Below are positions 41,931 to 53,962 of a stretch of 64,000 nucleotides of DNA, piece by piece. Origin of the DNA: Isoetes taiwanensis (Eukaryota; Streptophyta; Lycopodiopsida; Isoetales; Isoetaceae); the NCBI GenBank assembly GCA_021234155.1, contig JAJEKV010000032.1, forward strand, positions 124,001 through 188,000. The letters are read 5' to 3'. Every line of letters starts with the position of its first letter. Position 1 is the stretch's first letter. Both the position numbers and the translations under genes were made by a program. A model generated the notes under the pieces. The model worked only from the letters and a program-made list of their open reading frames with translations. It was not told the DNA's origin and did no database searches.

Positions 41931-43930
41931 AAAAATGCAAATTCAGTAGCTTTCTACATATTGCACTACAATTACAAATAATAATCAACAATCATGGAAC
42001 ATAAGCTCATATAAAAAAACTTAACAGAAACTCACAACATAGTTTATAACATCCAAATACAACGACACCCTTCTACATATGGTGATCAAATTGCACTTAT
42101 CTCTAACCTTTAAAGGAAGATGTTATTTCAGGCATCTAGATGGGTATTGGCCATCTTTTAAAAAAAAAAAAAAAATTGAAGATGTATATGTGATATGTGT
42201 AATAGAATTTTTATAGTCAGAAAAACTATCTTGATGATGGTAGGTGGGGATGTGTAAAATCTTTAAATATTTGGCTATTAATGATTTAATATATAAATAT
42301 TGTAATATAAAGAAAGGCTAATCTCTTTTTCCTTAAGAAAAAGGGGAAAAATAGTTTGGCTAATATCAAAAAAATAATAGAATACTTATTTTAAATATGG
42401 CTATTTTTTTTTTTTTAAAGAAAATCTTCCTTCATAAAATTAAGCACTTAAAAATTACCTAGACCCCTAAAAATGCGCCATTTGACTATTAATAGCCACT
42501 ATTTTTTTTTTACATGACATTATGAAGATTGGCTGAAGAAATCTCTAATCCTAAATCGTGTTATAACATGCATGTTAGATGGACATTGGAAAAATAAAAA
42601 AAGTCGACTGATGGCACGCAATGCTTATTGAGTCCAGTATTCCAAAAATTATATGGACTCTGTTATCTTGTATGTTATACCTTCGGTGACCATATTTATT
42701 TCTTTGTGCCATGAGTTTTCTAATAACATTACGTTAATGAGCAGGTTAGTAATTTCAAGAGGCTTTTATTTTGTGTAGAGATAATTAAACCCAAGCTAGA
42801 AACCCCAAGTCCCAATGACCCAGTTGTATACTCTATCAAGCTTGTTATTCCAATTTGTTTGCAAATGTGAAATCAAGATCATTGCTTAAAGGAAAATTAT
42901 GTCCATGGTAGAACAAGGGAAAACATTCGTTCATTGTCCCAATGCATCATCTTCAATGCTTTGATTGAGATCGAGGACATTTGTTGGGGGGGTTCTTATT
43001 AACAAAATATAGATTTAGGTCTATATTAAATAGGCTTTGCAAGGACTTCTATTGAAGAACAAAACAAAATTTCTATTAGTGTACATGATGCCTTCATTTA
43101 AAACACGAAGTTGCAACACACTGGCTTGTCAAATATTGTCATTTGATTTATATTAGATCTAAGCGTTCCTAAGCATATTTCTCAAGAAATGGTTCTTGAA
43201 ATGCCAAATTTCTGTCTTGAAATGTAATAATGTATCTCCAGATGCTTCAAGGATGTTTTTCACCAACTGACATCAGAGCAATCTCCCAGAGGAAGAATAT
43301 GCATGGCGAGCTGCAATCTGCTCTGATATGCAATCTGGTTTAACATCTTAGAGATCACGATGCGCTTTCTGTGACATTAAGTTGCGATCTGCTCTATTAA
43401 AGGATAGTGATACACCAGAAAAAAAGGGTTACATGCTGCATTTTAAACTCTTGTTTTATCCTTCATTTTTCGGGCTTGGTTAGCAAACCCTTCCGGGATA
43501 TGCCGTAGTAGCTAGTCGGCGCCTTACGCCCACATGCCAAAACCCTTATGTCATCGCTCGCTACGCTATGGCGGTGCATCGCATGAAGAAATGGCGGCGG
43601 TGTGGAGACTACACTAATCCAAAAACAAGACCTAAAAACCCTAACTTTGTGACCCGTCGGTCGAGAATACATCAACCCAACTTCCATTCGTAATATTGGG
43701 CTACACCCGTGGCGCCGAGGAAAATGCGCCCGGTAAAAATCCGACCCTATTTTTTTTTATTTTGTATTAGGGTACATTTTAATGCCGTCTTTGGACTTTT
43801 TTATAGAGTTCTTCTCCTAAAAATTTGGACTTTTCAAAAAAATCTAGTTTGATCTTTTGAGAAGATAGATTTATAGCATTTTTTTCGTCACAAATTTATA
43901 ATATTTTTTTAATTTATAATATTTTTTTAC
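41931..43930. other. No gene seen; low-complexity runs
   Basis: A/T runs at 42159-42175, 42401-42417 and 42505-42515. No coding pattern. Confidence 0.45.
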
Positions 43931-43947
43931 CACGACTTTGCATGGTA

Positions 43948-44155
43948 ACATCCCATAGGGACATATATGGCGGCCCCCTAAATGTCAGATGTGGAAAACA
44001 AGGATTTCCTTCTTTAAAAATTGGTCATTCTTTGAGAAATCCCACATGATAGGGAAATATGGCGCCCCCTACATATCAATCCTATTTTGAAAAATATTGT
44101 GGAAAATAAGGATTTCTTTCTTTAGAATCCCATCATTCTTAAAGAAATCGGGTAT
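43948..44155 (+). repeat. Tandem duplication of about 105 bp
   Basis: Two blocks share ATATGGCGsCCCCTA, a GTGGAAAAyAAGGATTT core, CTTCTTTAraA-type spacer and AAGAAATC/GAGAAATC. They are diverged, so the duplication is old. Confidence 0.65.
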
Positions 44156-45049
44156 GACATTCTTTGAACAGGCAAAATTCATAAAACTCCCAAAACTATT
44201 TTGATACTTGCCTGTATACATTATATCTACATTTGCTGATTTATTTGGTTCATAAATGAGATAATTTACTTTCTGAGGCACAAATCAACAAGGCTCATGC
44301 CATTTCATAAGTCTAATGCCATTGGTAATTAGTAACCTCTTGGATATGAGCAAGTAATTTTCCGGAAACATGGTTTCTGTGTTGATTGATCTTCTGCCAC
44401 TTACTTTTGTATTAGAGAAGATGGTTAAAACAAGGGCATATAAGTTTTTGCGTCAACGATAAGTGCCATCAACAGTGGGGCCATACATGGTTGTCTATGG
44501 GATCCCTTGAACCAATCGTGCATAAGCCATGGAAATTATGAAACATAGTTATCCCATGCCAGACCAAGTCCAGCGAGCATCCCCATGAAAGCTGCAAGAG
44601 GTAGGGTAAGAACAAGCTAAAGGATCAAGCAACTTTAATGCATACAATAAATCTTCTCAAGATTCTTACGTTTATGAAACCAGGTCCTGGTTTGACTTCG
44701 CGAATATAGTAAGCTTCTTCATATCCTGTTTGAACAAAGATATCAATACCTTAGAAAACTTGCATACTTTTTAGTTATTAGCACTGCTGTCAGAATAACA
44801 GTTTTTCATGAATGTTCACTATTTCTTGTTTTATGAGCGGGATATAAATCCTACCTCTCATATGGACATCCCGAAAAATCCATCAGCACACGAACTTGCA
44901 TCAGGCTTGTCAAACATTCTAGAAATTTCATCAAATGGTCATAAACATTTTGACAAGACTATTATGCATCTTAGAACTGATATATCGGAAACAGTATAGA
45001 ACAAAATAGAATCAAAAGAACTCGGAGAACAATATATATTTTGCAGTAG

Positions 45050-45240
45050 AGGGGGGCCGGATTATTCAAACTAGCCTTTTTTGGAAGCTCAAACACTGTA
45101 ACAATTAGAAATTTGTGTGAGTCTTTTAAATTGGAGCCAATAGAACCTGCAATCATGTGGCTCAGCACAAAATCATCTGTAGTCTCCAACCAGCTCTTGA
45201 TAATCTGTAGCTCTTCATAATCTGTAGTTCTTCCAATAAC
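45050..45240 (-). other. Minus-strand open stretch, unrecognised
   Basis: Reads GRTTDYEELQIIKSWLETTD, then FVLSHMIAGSIGSNLKDSHK. Open for about 60 codons with coding-like composition. The DNA contains a short internal duplication (TACAGATTAT twice). No family known to me. Confidence 0.25.
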
Positions 45241-45289
45241 CTAATGAAAGCTTTTAAAATACAAGTAACTATGACTGCATATATACCTC

Positions 45290-45540
45290 ACAAAAGTTAA
45301 AGCTAAATATGTCATCACTGGTGAAGCTTTTCATGTGGCTCACCTGCATAAGTTAAAGATAAACATGTCATTTTTTTCTGTAGCAACTTGCACAAAGAGT
45401 AAACATAAACACGCCATCATTGTGAAGATTTTTTCTTTAGCTATTTCATTATTGTTAAAGATAAACATAACCTTTGTGAAGCTTTTATCTGCACAAATGC
45501 TAAAAATAAATATGCCATCCATTTATTCATCTTTAGCATG
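45290..45540 (+). repeat. Degenerate repeats, about four units
   Basis: A unit with AAGATAAACATrhCAT followed by GTGAAGCTTTT or GTGAAGATTTT recurs at about 45295, 45355, 45405 and 45455 with changing spacers. Confidence 0.5.
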
Positions 45541-45821
45541 TTACGCACTATAACTTTAATTGATCAAATTCTAAGACATAAAGAAAACAAAGTAAATCTT
45601 TGGAAAGTGAACTCATGAAGTTACAAAAAAGCAAGCCCAAGTTTTCAAACTTGCTTACTGCTAGATACCAAAGAACTTTATGTCAAATTCAAATGGTATT
45701 AGCATATCTAATTTCTGAAAATGAAACTATCGACAAGTTCAGAATTTGACCTGCAATGACATTGTTAACTCTGCCTCTTACTCATGCATTTGTGTGCTTA
45801 TTCATGCGTTGTGTTTTTTTT

Positions 45822-46305
45822 CAAATCTTATACATATTCGACTCCAAAATATTGTCTGCAGGATCCATTAACACCAGGGGAATAATGACAGGCAAAATAC
45901 CCACATTTAGAATGCCTTTAGGCTGACCAGAGGGCCTTCTAACTTGGAACAAGCGCTTCATTTTTTCATCTGCATTACTGTCAAAGTCTAGAAAATGGGA
46001 TGACAAAACTCTTCTGAGTTCAACCAAACTATCACCATAGCAGCAATCATGGCTTCTAATTTCTATTGTGATGGCAGACGTGGGCTCCTCCATCAGTTTT
46101 TCTTCTGCAAAAAATGTTAGTCTTTCATTCCATTTTGGATACTTGGGATTTCATCCTGCCTCAATATCACCATGTATGTGGATTTTTTACTCTGGATATA
46201 TCCATGCCACTATGTATGGTTTAATCTTTCCTAGAAATTTTCCACACCTTAGATTACATGCGGATATCACCTCTATTGTGACTTGCCTCTTCCTTAGGGG
46301 CGGAT
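45822..46305 (-). pseudogene. C2-domain (SRC2-like) protein pseudogene
   Basis: Minus strand: RQVTIEVISACNLRC, GKIKPYIVAWIYPE, then a stop (TAA), HIHGDIEAG, a second stop (TGA in place of the usual Arg codon), NPKYPKWNERLTFF, and the C-terminal FQVRRPSGQPKGILNVGILP. SRC2/BAP-type plant C2 proteins bind membrane lipids in a calcium-linked way in cold or defence responses. Two in-frame stops make this a pseudogene. No intron visible. Confidence 0.7.
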
Positions 46306-46309
46306 AGTC

Positions 46310-47539
46310 TTGCGCTTTTTGCTGCAGTATGCATATCATAACAGTAAATGTTAGGTTTGTAGCTTAATAATGTTTCTTTACAATTCAACATGGTATGATA
46401 TGTCATATAATCTGGCATCTCTCTCCATTCTTGCCATACTGAATTTAAGTGTTAAGAGCCTGGAGAGATGTTGATATGACTAGATTCATATGTTTCTGAC
46501 ATTTGTTTACAACAAAAGCGAGAATTAACCCCATGTGCTACAAATGCATGGCTGATAAGTTATATCCATTCAAGTGAGCTCTATATGATTCTGACATTTA
46601 ACATATCACTAACAAGATGTTTATGGCTACAAAAGCCTAAAGGCGTCTACATAATTATGCGGTTTAAACTATTACACAACCATAAAGCGGTGGCATATGC
46701 CAACCTAGCTTACATTCAAAAGAAAAAAAAAAATGCTTAGCGATCTATGATTATTAGTATATCGGACTTTTGCAATGACCGTCCGGATGCATGAAGCCAC
46801 AAACTAGATCTCAAAAAGTAGAGAGGAGAATACCTTATCATCAATTTGATGCCATGAGAACTTCGAATCATTTGCCTCCTTTAAACACAATTCTCGAGCG
46901 TGCACTTTTGATTTTTCTAATTCGATATCCATACTTATTTAGCCTTAGAAAGACCACATTTTGGCAATGTCTCCATACTATAAATTAGAGCAAATATGGA
47001 TTTCGGATTTAGTGAAAATTTTGGGAAAAGCACGATTTTGGGACTATTTAATCGATAGGAACATTGTGATATCGAGAGATTGCTCAATGGTTAGAAATTG
47101 AGTAGTTGACAATTAAGAAATTAGCATACCACTCTAGAATCAAATGTTTGCTCTGAAATCGGACCCAAATGCAAAATTAAAAAAGTCCGCATTGAACCCA
47201 AAATGGATGCTTAGCATCAGTTGAAAAAGCGAGAGCCATGCAAAAAATGATATAAAGAGAAATCGGTTCGAAATTTGGAAAAGCGGACCCATATAGAAAT
47301 TCAGATTTGCAAGGAATGAAATATTGGAAGATCATGAAGCACACAAAAAGAAAGCGAGGCTTACCTATGCGATGATTTCATCTCTAATATTTGAGAATGT
47401 GAATCCGCCGGGACGGGTTGTGCCATCTTTGCCAAACCGCTGCTGGTTCCACAATGAGAAGGATTTGGGTGAGATCTCTCCCTACGCCTGAGCAAAAGCG
47501 AAATGTGCATAGCCTAAACCCACAACATCAAACTTCATG
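46310..47539. other. No gene seen
   Basis: Chance ORFs only. Confidence 0.45.
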
Positions 47540-47719
47540 CCGGGGGCTGACCGCCAGTTTACTAGCAACAGCCAGTTTGGAGCATAGGCATATGCTAGCA
47601 TATACCTGGATATGCCACAAACCCACCTAATCGAAGGTTTGCCCCTGGCATATGCCAGCATACACCTGGATATGCCACAAACCCACCTAATCGAAGGTTT
47701 GCCCCCCTAGGGGCAACCC
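47540..47719 (+). repeat. Dispersed palindrome-ended repeat, copy 3, with internal duplication
   Basis: GACCGCCAGTTTACTAGCAA, then two tandem copies of CATATGC..AGCATA..CCTGGATATGCCACAAACCC ending AAGGTTTGCCCC, then the palindrome at 47696-47719. Confidence 0.75.
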
Positions 47720-48004
47720 AAAAATAGTGGATTTTCATACACTGGGTTAACTAAAGTCCCCAAGCAAAACTTTCCTGCCATTTTGCTAAAATAAAATAGT
47801 GGCTATGTGGATTATTATGGGTTAACTAAAGCTCTTGCCCGAATGAAATTTTTTTTTGACGATGTTTAATATACATAAGGGGCAAGGCATCAGCCAAGTC
47901 AAGAATAACATCATCAATCTATCAATCACCATTTGTGTCTAAGTTGCAATTGTGAAGCTAACAATTGTACCCAAATAATTGTGTTGCAATGTTAAGAGTG
48001 GGTT

Positions 48005-48175
48005 TACGTGCAACCATCAGTAATGGGTGAAAATAGAGTCACCATTGCTATGGGTCGTGGCACAATCATAACCGTTGGTTATTCTATAGGATAGAATCAC
48101 CAACTGTTAGGATTGCGCCACATCACATAACAAGGATAAGCCTATTTTCACCCATCAGCAACCATTGCAACCATC
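48005..48175. mobile_element. Foldback (MITE-like) element with about 75-bp inverted arms
   Basis: The left arm (48008-48083) and right arm (48088-48166) are inverted copies. Left TGGGTGAAAATAG pairs with right CTATTTTCACCCA, GGCACAATCATAACCGTTGG pairs with CCAACTGTTAGGATTGCGCC, and TTCTATAG pairs with the GATAGAA start. The arms have diverged moderately. There is no ORF and no clear target duplication. Confidence 0.7.
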
Positions 48176-48843
48176 AGCAACCACCACCAGAGAGGGGCCT
48201 TGTTTTACCCTGTGTTGGCTTGTGATGGAAATAAAAAGTAAAGAGGCACTGTTTACCACGGCCGGTGATAACATCATTATTGCATGTGAATCCAACCAAT
48301 AAACCTTTTACCAAGGGTAGGCCTAGGGAAGGGTGCCCACTATCGTAGCGATGCCCGGCTATCATGCGGCTCAATTCCGCACCTCTTGCCCATCCGATCG
48401 GCGGCCCTATTCCCTACCTTTCCCTTCAAGCGTATTGTAACTTTCTCCACCAATGTCGGATTGACCGTGGATTGGTGCATCGAAAGCTCTCTTCAAGAGC
48501 TTTCTTTTCATATCATTAGACGCTGCGGTCTCTCGGGGAATCCTCAAAAGCAATTGATGGAATCCTCAAAAGCAATTGATGGCTACTTGGTTAATGAGTG
48601 GATGGGCAATTGGTGCGGGGAGATGGGCAAGCAACCTACCCAACTTTGAAGGCTTGTAACTTCTTCTCAGGAACTCCAAATCTGAAAATGTTTTCAGCGA
48701 TAGATAGGCAAGCTCGTCCTCTTTCTAGTGATGTCTCATTTGTCCAAAATTGATGCATGAATCTAGAGTTATGAAGGTTCTAAGATTAACTGCGGCATAT
48801 ATGGGCACCCTCCCCTATATGTTATTTATGTTTGCAATTTCTA

Positions 48844-49383
48844 TCAATGAAGAAATTCCCCATCGGCTTCAGCATATATGTTTGCTATCAATACTAACGC
48901 TGATACATTTTTTGGGTCTACTGCAAGAATATTTTCAATGGTATGTACAGCAAGATCCACATCACCATGAACTCTGCAGGCAGCAAGAAGGGGCAACCTC
49001 ACCACAGCAGTTAATTTAAATGGGAGCGAGCTAATAAGATCGTTTGCTTCATTCAAAAAACCTGTACGGCTAAGAAGGTCTATCATGCATGTGTGATGAT
49101 GAAGAGTTGAAGGGATATGATAGTCTACGAACATCATCAAAAAATAATGAAATCCTTTATCAACAAAACGGGCATGGCTACATGCAGATAGAAGAGAAAC
49201 ATACGTCACGTCATTCGGTTGTAAACCCTCCTGCTGCATCTTACCAAAAAGTCTCAAAGCCTCTATGCCATCTCCATGCAGAGCATATCCTGCTGCCATG
49301 GTGTTCCATGATACAATATCTTTCATAGACATTTTATCGAACAGACAACGGGCCTCCTTAATATTTCCAGACTTAGCATACAT
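48844..49383 (-). pseudogene. PPR gene, C-terminal segment with E-type end
   Basis: Third open segment of the broken PLS-PPR gene. DMYAK-type repeat start (MYAKSGNIKEARCLFDKM), SMKDIVSWNTMAAGYALHG, LQPNDVTYVSLLSACSHA, then the E-like region (CMIDLLSRTGFLNEANDLI, KNVSALVLIANIYAEA). No DYW deaminase motif (HxE, CxxC) follows in the flank, so it is an E-class or truncated protein. It overlaps the next segment in another frame, which marks a frameshift near 49330-49420. Confidence 0.8.
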
Positions 49384-49928
49384 GTCAATGAGAGTGCTTC
49401 CAATAGAAATGTTGGACTCAACCCAGCATCAATGATCTTGGCATGTACCTGATTACCTATCTCAAGGTCTGTCACAGTACTGCATGCACCTATAAGACTA
49501 GTACAAGCAAGTTCATTTGGCATCATGCCTTCCTGTTGCATAGCAGAAAACACTTTGAGTGCCTCCATCACACATCCCTGCAGGACATATCCCATAATCA
49601 TCATACTCCATGTCACATCATTCCACATGGGCATGCTGTCAAAAACTTGTGAAGCAGCTTCCATACTCCCACATTTTGCATACATGTCAATCAGTGTGTT
49701 ACCCACAAAGATATCTATTTCACACCTAGCATTCAAGATTTGCATATGAACATGCTTGCCATGAGCCACATCCAATAGGTTGGCATACGCTAAGAGAATG
49801 CTCACAAATGTGAATGCATCTGGTTTCAAATGCATTTCTTCAAACAGAATAAGTGCCTCTTTGCTGCGCCCATGCTGAGAGTATCCTGAAATTAATGTAT
49901 TCCAAGACACCACATCTTGCATGGACAT
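49323..49928 (-). pseudogene. PPR gene, middle segment
   Basis: Second open segment: SMQDVVSWNTLISGYSQHGR, LKPDAFTFVSILLAYAN, GNTLIDMYAKCGSMEAASQV, NDVTWSMMIMGYVLQG, MMPNELACTSLIGACST and GNQVHAKIIDAG. About five PLS motifs of 31-36 residues. The frame is lost after AGLSP near 49410. Confidence 0.85.
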
Positions 49929-50361
49929 CCTAACAAAAATTCATGAGCAACTTGAAGCACTCACATTTAACATACATATTAACAAGAGCATTGTCAATAA
50001 AGACATCTGGTTTGCAATCAGCCTGTAAAATGTTAGCATGAATGCGCTTTCCTTCTTCCAGAGCAAAAATGCCAGCACAAGCATTTAAAAAACACTTACA
50101 AATGTGATCCCATTTGGTTTAATATCTTCCTGGCACATCCCATAAAACAGATAAAGAGGTTCTTTGCTATTTCCAAGCTGTCCATATCCAGAAATGATAG
50201 CACTCCATGATACAACATTCATTACAGTTAATCTATATGAAAGATCTTTTGGGCATCTTCAATGCTTCCACATTTTAGCATACATATCGATGAGGCTATT
50301 ATGAACAAATATACTAACCCACCCAGAAATCAATGTGAGAGCATGAATCAATTTTCCAAAC
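49929..50361 (-). pseudogene. PPR gene, degenerate linking segment
   Basis: PPR repeats continue in changing frames (HNSLIDMYAK, VVSWSAIISGYGQLG, IKPNGITFVSV) with several stops and frameshifts. This segment breaks the gene between the two well-kept parts. Confidence 0.7.
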
Positions 50362-51432
50362 TCAAAAAGCCAATATGCAGCAGCATGCTGCCAAAACACT
50401 TGAACAAGTGACGTCATTTGGTTTCACATGTTCTTTTTGCATTTGCCAATACAGATTGAGAACATCCTTGCCTCTTGAATCTTGGAGATACCCTGCAATC
50501 ATTGCATTCCAAGCAACAACATCTCGTGCAGGCATCCTGTCGAAAACCACACAAGCATTCTCAATGCTCCCTGACTTGCAATACATGTCTACAAGAGTGC
50601 TACCAACGAATGAGTCTGACTCAAACCCCAATTGAAATGCTTCAGCATGAATTTGTTTTCCACGTTCCACAGAGCATGCACCAAGAATGCTAACAAAAGT
50701 AACCTTATTTGGTTTAATGCCATCTTGTTCCATTGCCCAGAAAAGTTCAAAAGCTTGCTTAGAATCCTGGTATTTCACAAAGCCAGAAATTATGGTATTC
50801 CATGCAACCACATTTCGATGAATCAACATATCAAATGCTTTGCGTGCTTCCTGAATGCTGCCATGTTTTGCATACATGTCAATTAGAGTGCTGCCAACAA
50901 AAATGTCAGACTCGTAACCAAACTTCAAAGCATTTGCATGGACATGCTTGCCATGCCCTATAGTATCTACATCGCTAGCACATGCGCTTAGAACATTAAC
51001 AAATGTTACCTTATTAGGATTCAGTCCTTGCAATTGCATTTGACGATAGAAATGAATAGCTTCTCGACCATATCCAAGGCGAGTGTAACCACCGATCAAT
51101 ATGGTCCATGTAAACACATTTCGAGCAAATAATCTGTCAAACAAATTGTTAGCATCTTCTATACTCTCAAATTTCGCATACATGTTGAGAAGGGTATTCC
51201 CGAGGAACATATTTGGCTTCACACTGCTTTTAATTATGCAAGCATGAACCCTTTTTCCTTCCGAAAGTGCTCTGTTTTCAATACAGAGCTGCAAAAAGAA
51301 GGCGGCCTCATCAATTTGTGTTCTTCCTTGTTCCAACTTCGGCAATTCTTGCTGAGGCGATGTCTTGGCATATCCATCGAAGGGAAGATTGGACGTATGC
51401 ATCAGACCCAACATTTCCTGCAGAATGAACAT
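50362..51432 (-). pseudogene. PPR gene, N-terminal segment (356 codons)
   Basis: First and longest open segment, starting at an ATG at 51432. After about 40 residues of leader come PLS-type repeats: SEGKRVHACIIKSS, NTLLNMYAKFESIEDANNLF, NVFTWTILIGGYTRLG, STLIDMYAKHGSIQEARKAF, NVVAWNTIISGFVKYQ and DMYCKSGSIENACVVFDRM. Plant PLS-PPR proteins bind one RNA base per repeat in plastids or mitochondria, mostly for C-to-U editing. The frame ends at 50362 in CCCILAF, where the next repeat would start. The segment itself is undamaged, so the break could be recent or a sequence error. Confidence 0.85.
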
Positions 51433-51529
51433 TCAGTATCTCCAACTCAATTTTCATTTTTACTTGCATACAGTCTTTTTTTTATAGTTTTCCCCAACAA
51501 ACTACCAAAAAATGGCCCCTAAGTTTTTT

Positions 51530-51550
51530 GGGTTGCCCGTGGGGCAACCC
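51530..51550. repeat. Perfect-arm palindrome GGGTTGCCC/GGGCAACCC
   Basis: Nine-base arms with a three-base centre. Same core as the ends at 12377, 17395, 18450, 41907 and 47696. It sits at the upstream edge of a GC-richer block (51530-51780). Confidence 0.75.
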
Positions 51551-51929
51551 TCGGGGAGTATGGGGCAAGACACATAGATGGCCGCGATTTAAGAATCTTG
51601 TAGCATATCCCTTGTTGACGGCTGTGGACTTTTGGGATTTGAGGGACCCCTGAATACGTTTAGACGGCGTGGATTCCATATGAGCTTGGCGGAGGGTGGG
51701 GATGTGGTCGGCAGACCTCTCAGGCTCCAAGCCTATCGTCCACTGGTGTGTGCCAAAAGGATGGATTTCGGTAAGGTACTATGGTCATAGGATCCTTTAT
51801 TGGATCTGTTGTGCTGTTCTTTTATGGATTGGATTCGGGAAGGAGAAGGGTGTTGTTCCCTATTTGCACGCAGCCCTTGAAGTGATTGAAGTGATTGATT
51901 CGTGAAAGATGTAAGAACTCCAAGAGGAG

Positions 51930-52523
51930 GTGATAAGCTTGATTACTATGGTCAAAAACATGGTCGCCACCGATATTGGCACATTTTTTTGCCTTGATAA
52001 AAAATGCATGGTCTTGGGAATCCTTTGTATTAATTTTTTATGTCGGATGAATTTCGTAGAGGACAATTCCTATCGAAACATAGATTCCCGCAGATTCAAA
52101 GATTTGGAAGTATCCAAACGGTGCATCATGGCTTCATGTTTTGTTATTCCTTTCGATTTGAGCTTCTACGCCTATTATGATACCATTTTGATGAAGGTGG
52201 ATGCTCGGACTAAGTTTAGAAAATCCTTTATTCGAAGTTCATTGGTGGGATCTTGGATGCATGATGAGAAGACATATACTCCTAACTTTTTGCTACAAAG
52301 GAAAACCACTAAGGATGCAAGACTTTCAAGGAAAACCGCTAAGGATGCAAACTGCGTCATAATCTACATAAGGCAGTTTCAATGGAATCAGGAAGCTCAA
52401 AATTCATGTAGCTTCACTACTAATTTTGTTAAGGTAGGGAAAGTTTGTATTACAACAAGTCCATTTTATCTCCGCAAGTACCATGCGGACTTTTTAATTT
52501 CTATGATGATTTTGGGAAGGTAG
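51930..52523 (+). CDS. ORF of 197 codons, unrecognised
   Basis: An open frame with no family I recognise. It holds a short internal duplication at the DNA level (AAGGAAAACCRCTAAGGATG at 52299 and 52329) that repeats RKTxKDA. The region near MVKNMVATDIGTFF is hydrophobic. It could be an exon of the gene suggested at 52762-53330, or chance. Confidence 0.25.
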   Translation: MISLITMVKNMVATDIGTFFCLDKKCMVLGILCINFLCRMNFVEDNSYRNIDSRRFKDLEVSKRCIMASCFVIPFDLSFYAYYDTILMKVDARTKFRKSFIRSSLVGSWMHDEKTYTPNFLLQRKTTKDARLSRKTAKDANCVIIYIRQFQWNQEAQNSCSFTTNFVKVGKVCITTSPFYLRKYHADFLISMMILGR

Positions 52524-52761
52524 GGAGAGTTTGAATTATGGTAATGCAGGTAGTATTTTTCATTCATTGTTTTAATTCATTTCACTATCTATAGTGCAAT
52601 AAGTTTTACCGAGGAGCTTTGAGTTGTCCCATCTTTGCTTTGTATTGCTTACGTGCTCATTTGATTACTATCCGCTACTTTGATTTTGTTGGCTTGCGTA
52701 ACATGCAAAGTATTTATCTTTTGTCGATCATTTGATTTTTGCTCCTACCGATTATGGGTAT

Positions 52762-53320
52762 CAATTAAGAAGATTACGGCACTGTTGTCATTCCATGGAA
52801 TATGCATGGTGGCATTTTAAATGTTCATTGCCAATTTATTTGTACAAGGTTCGAGGGTATGGCCGGGGAGAACTCGATCATTACTATGTACTCTCTAGAT
52901 TTCTTCTAAGTCGTATGCTCACCGTGACTAAGGTAATCATTTTGCATTTTGTGCTATTACATTTTTTCTTAATATGCATATATCATGTTATGAAATTAAT
53001 TAAATCGTTTGTTACTCAAAATGTTTTCGGATGCCAAATCATGTGGTGATCAAGAACTCACTTGAACTAAAAGAAGTCGCCAGGACAATAGTCCGATCGA
53101 TGTATGATTCTTACATCACAATAGTAGCTTATGGCATCTAAAAAGCTTGATTTTGGCAAGCATCACAATCAGATCTAGAAGCAAACCTCTTTAAGGTAAT
53201 ATGCATTTTTCACCTTTAAAAGTAAGTTTTACGGATCACCACATGCATTGTCTTCACAGAACACATTGTGAGATGCCAAGTTTTGCCAATATTAAGAATA
53301 GGCTTTTCTCCAAACGCCAT
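52762..53320 (+). CDS. Two to three exon-like segments, unrecognised
   Basis: 52770-52939 reads RLRHCCHSMEYAWWHFKC, LYKVRGYGRGELDHYYVLSR and FLLSRMLTVTK before a GTAATC donor. 53047-53197 reads VIKNSLELKEVARTIVRSMY, then frame-broken codons, before GTAATA. 53260-53320 reads THCEMPSFANIKNRLFSKR after a CTTCACAG acceptor. Codon pattern and splice sites suggest a real, perhaps decayed, gene. Family unknown to me. Confidence 0.35.
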
Positions 53321-53836
53321 TCGCTTTTATAATAATTAGCTTTAGATTTTTCCATTTGCGTAATTGCACCCGACATTAGCTTCATTTGAGATTGGTGTAT
53401 TTTATAATGGGCACATCATGAAATATAGATACAAGATGTTAGGGCCATCCGACTCAGACAAAAGTAGGTTGTTTAAAACTATTTCCAAGCCATGATTTGT
53501 GAAGCCACATTAATATTTCAAAACCGTAATGACAAGATCGACGTTTATGGTATTTTCATAGTAGGGTATTCAATTTACATTTTCCAAATTTGGATCCCCT
53601 AAGCTTTGCCTTCTTCTCGTTGCATGCGCTTTTGCTATTTATTACCAACGAAAAGTGTTGTGGATTTTTAGTTAATGGAGCTTATCGGTTATGGAGAAGA
53701 AGAATATAAGTCCCTATAAAATGACACATCCGTAATATTTTTACCATTATCTCTAGGATTTGTCATACTGCATGCCTAAGATTGCATGCATTTAAGAGTT
53801 TGTTTGGCTTCAACGGGTTGAAAAGTCTGCTTTTGC

Positions 53837-53962
53837 TGAAACTTTTATAATGTAAGGAAATTTCGACTTGTTCAAAGAAATTAATTAGAATGCAAAAATG
53901 AAACTTTTACAATGTAAGGAAAAGTCTGCCTTGTTTAAAGAAATTTCTTAGAATGCAAAATG
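53837..53962 (+). repeat. Tandem duplication, about 63-bp unit, two copies
   Basis: GAAACTTTTAyAATGTAAGG, a CTTGTTyAAAGAAATT block and TTAGAATGCAAAA occur twice in a row. Confidence 0.85.

Noticed and set aside
48400-48840. Search for a DYW deaminase domain after the PPR segment
   Set aside because: No HxE or CxxC zinc motifs are seen downstream of the E-like region on the minus strand.
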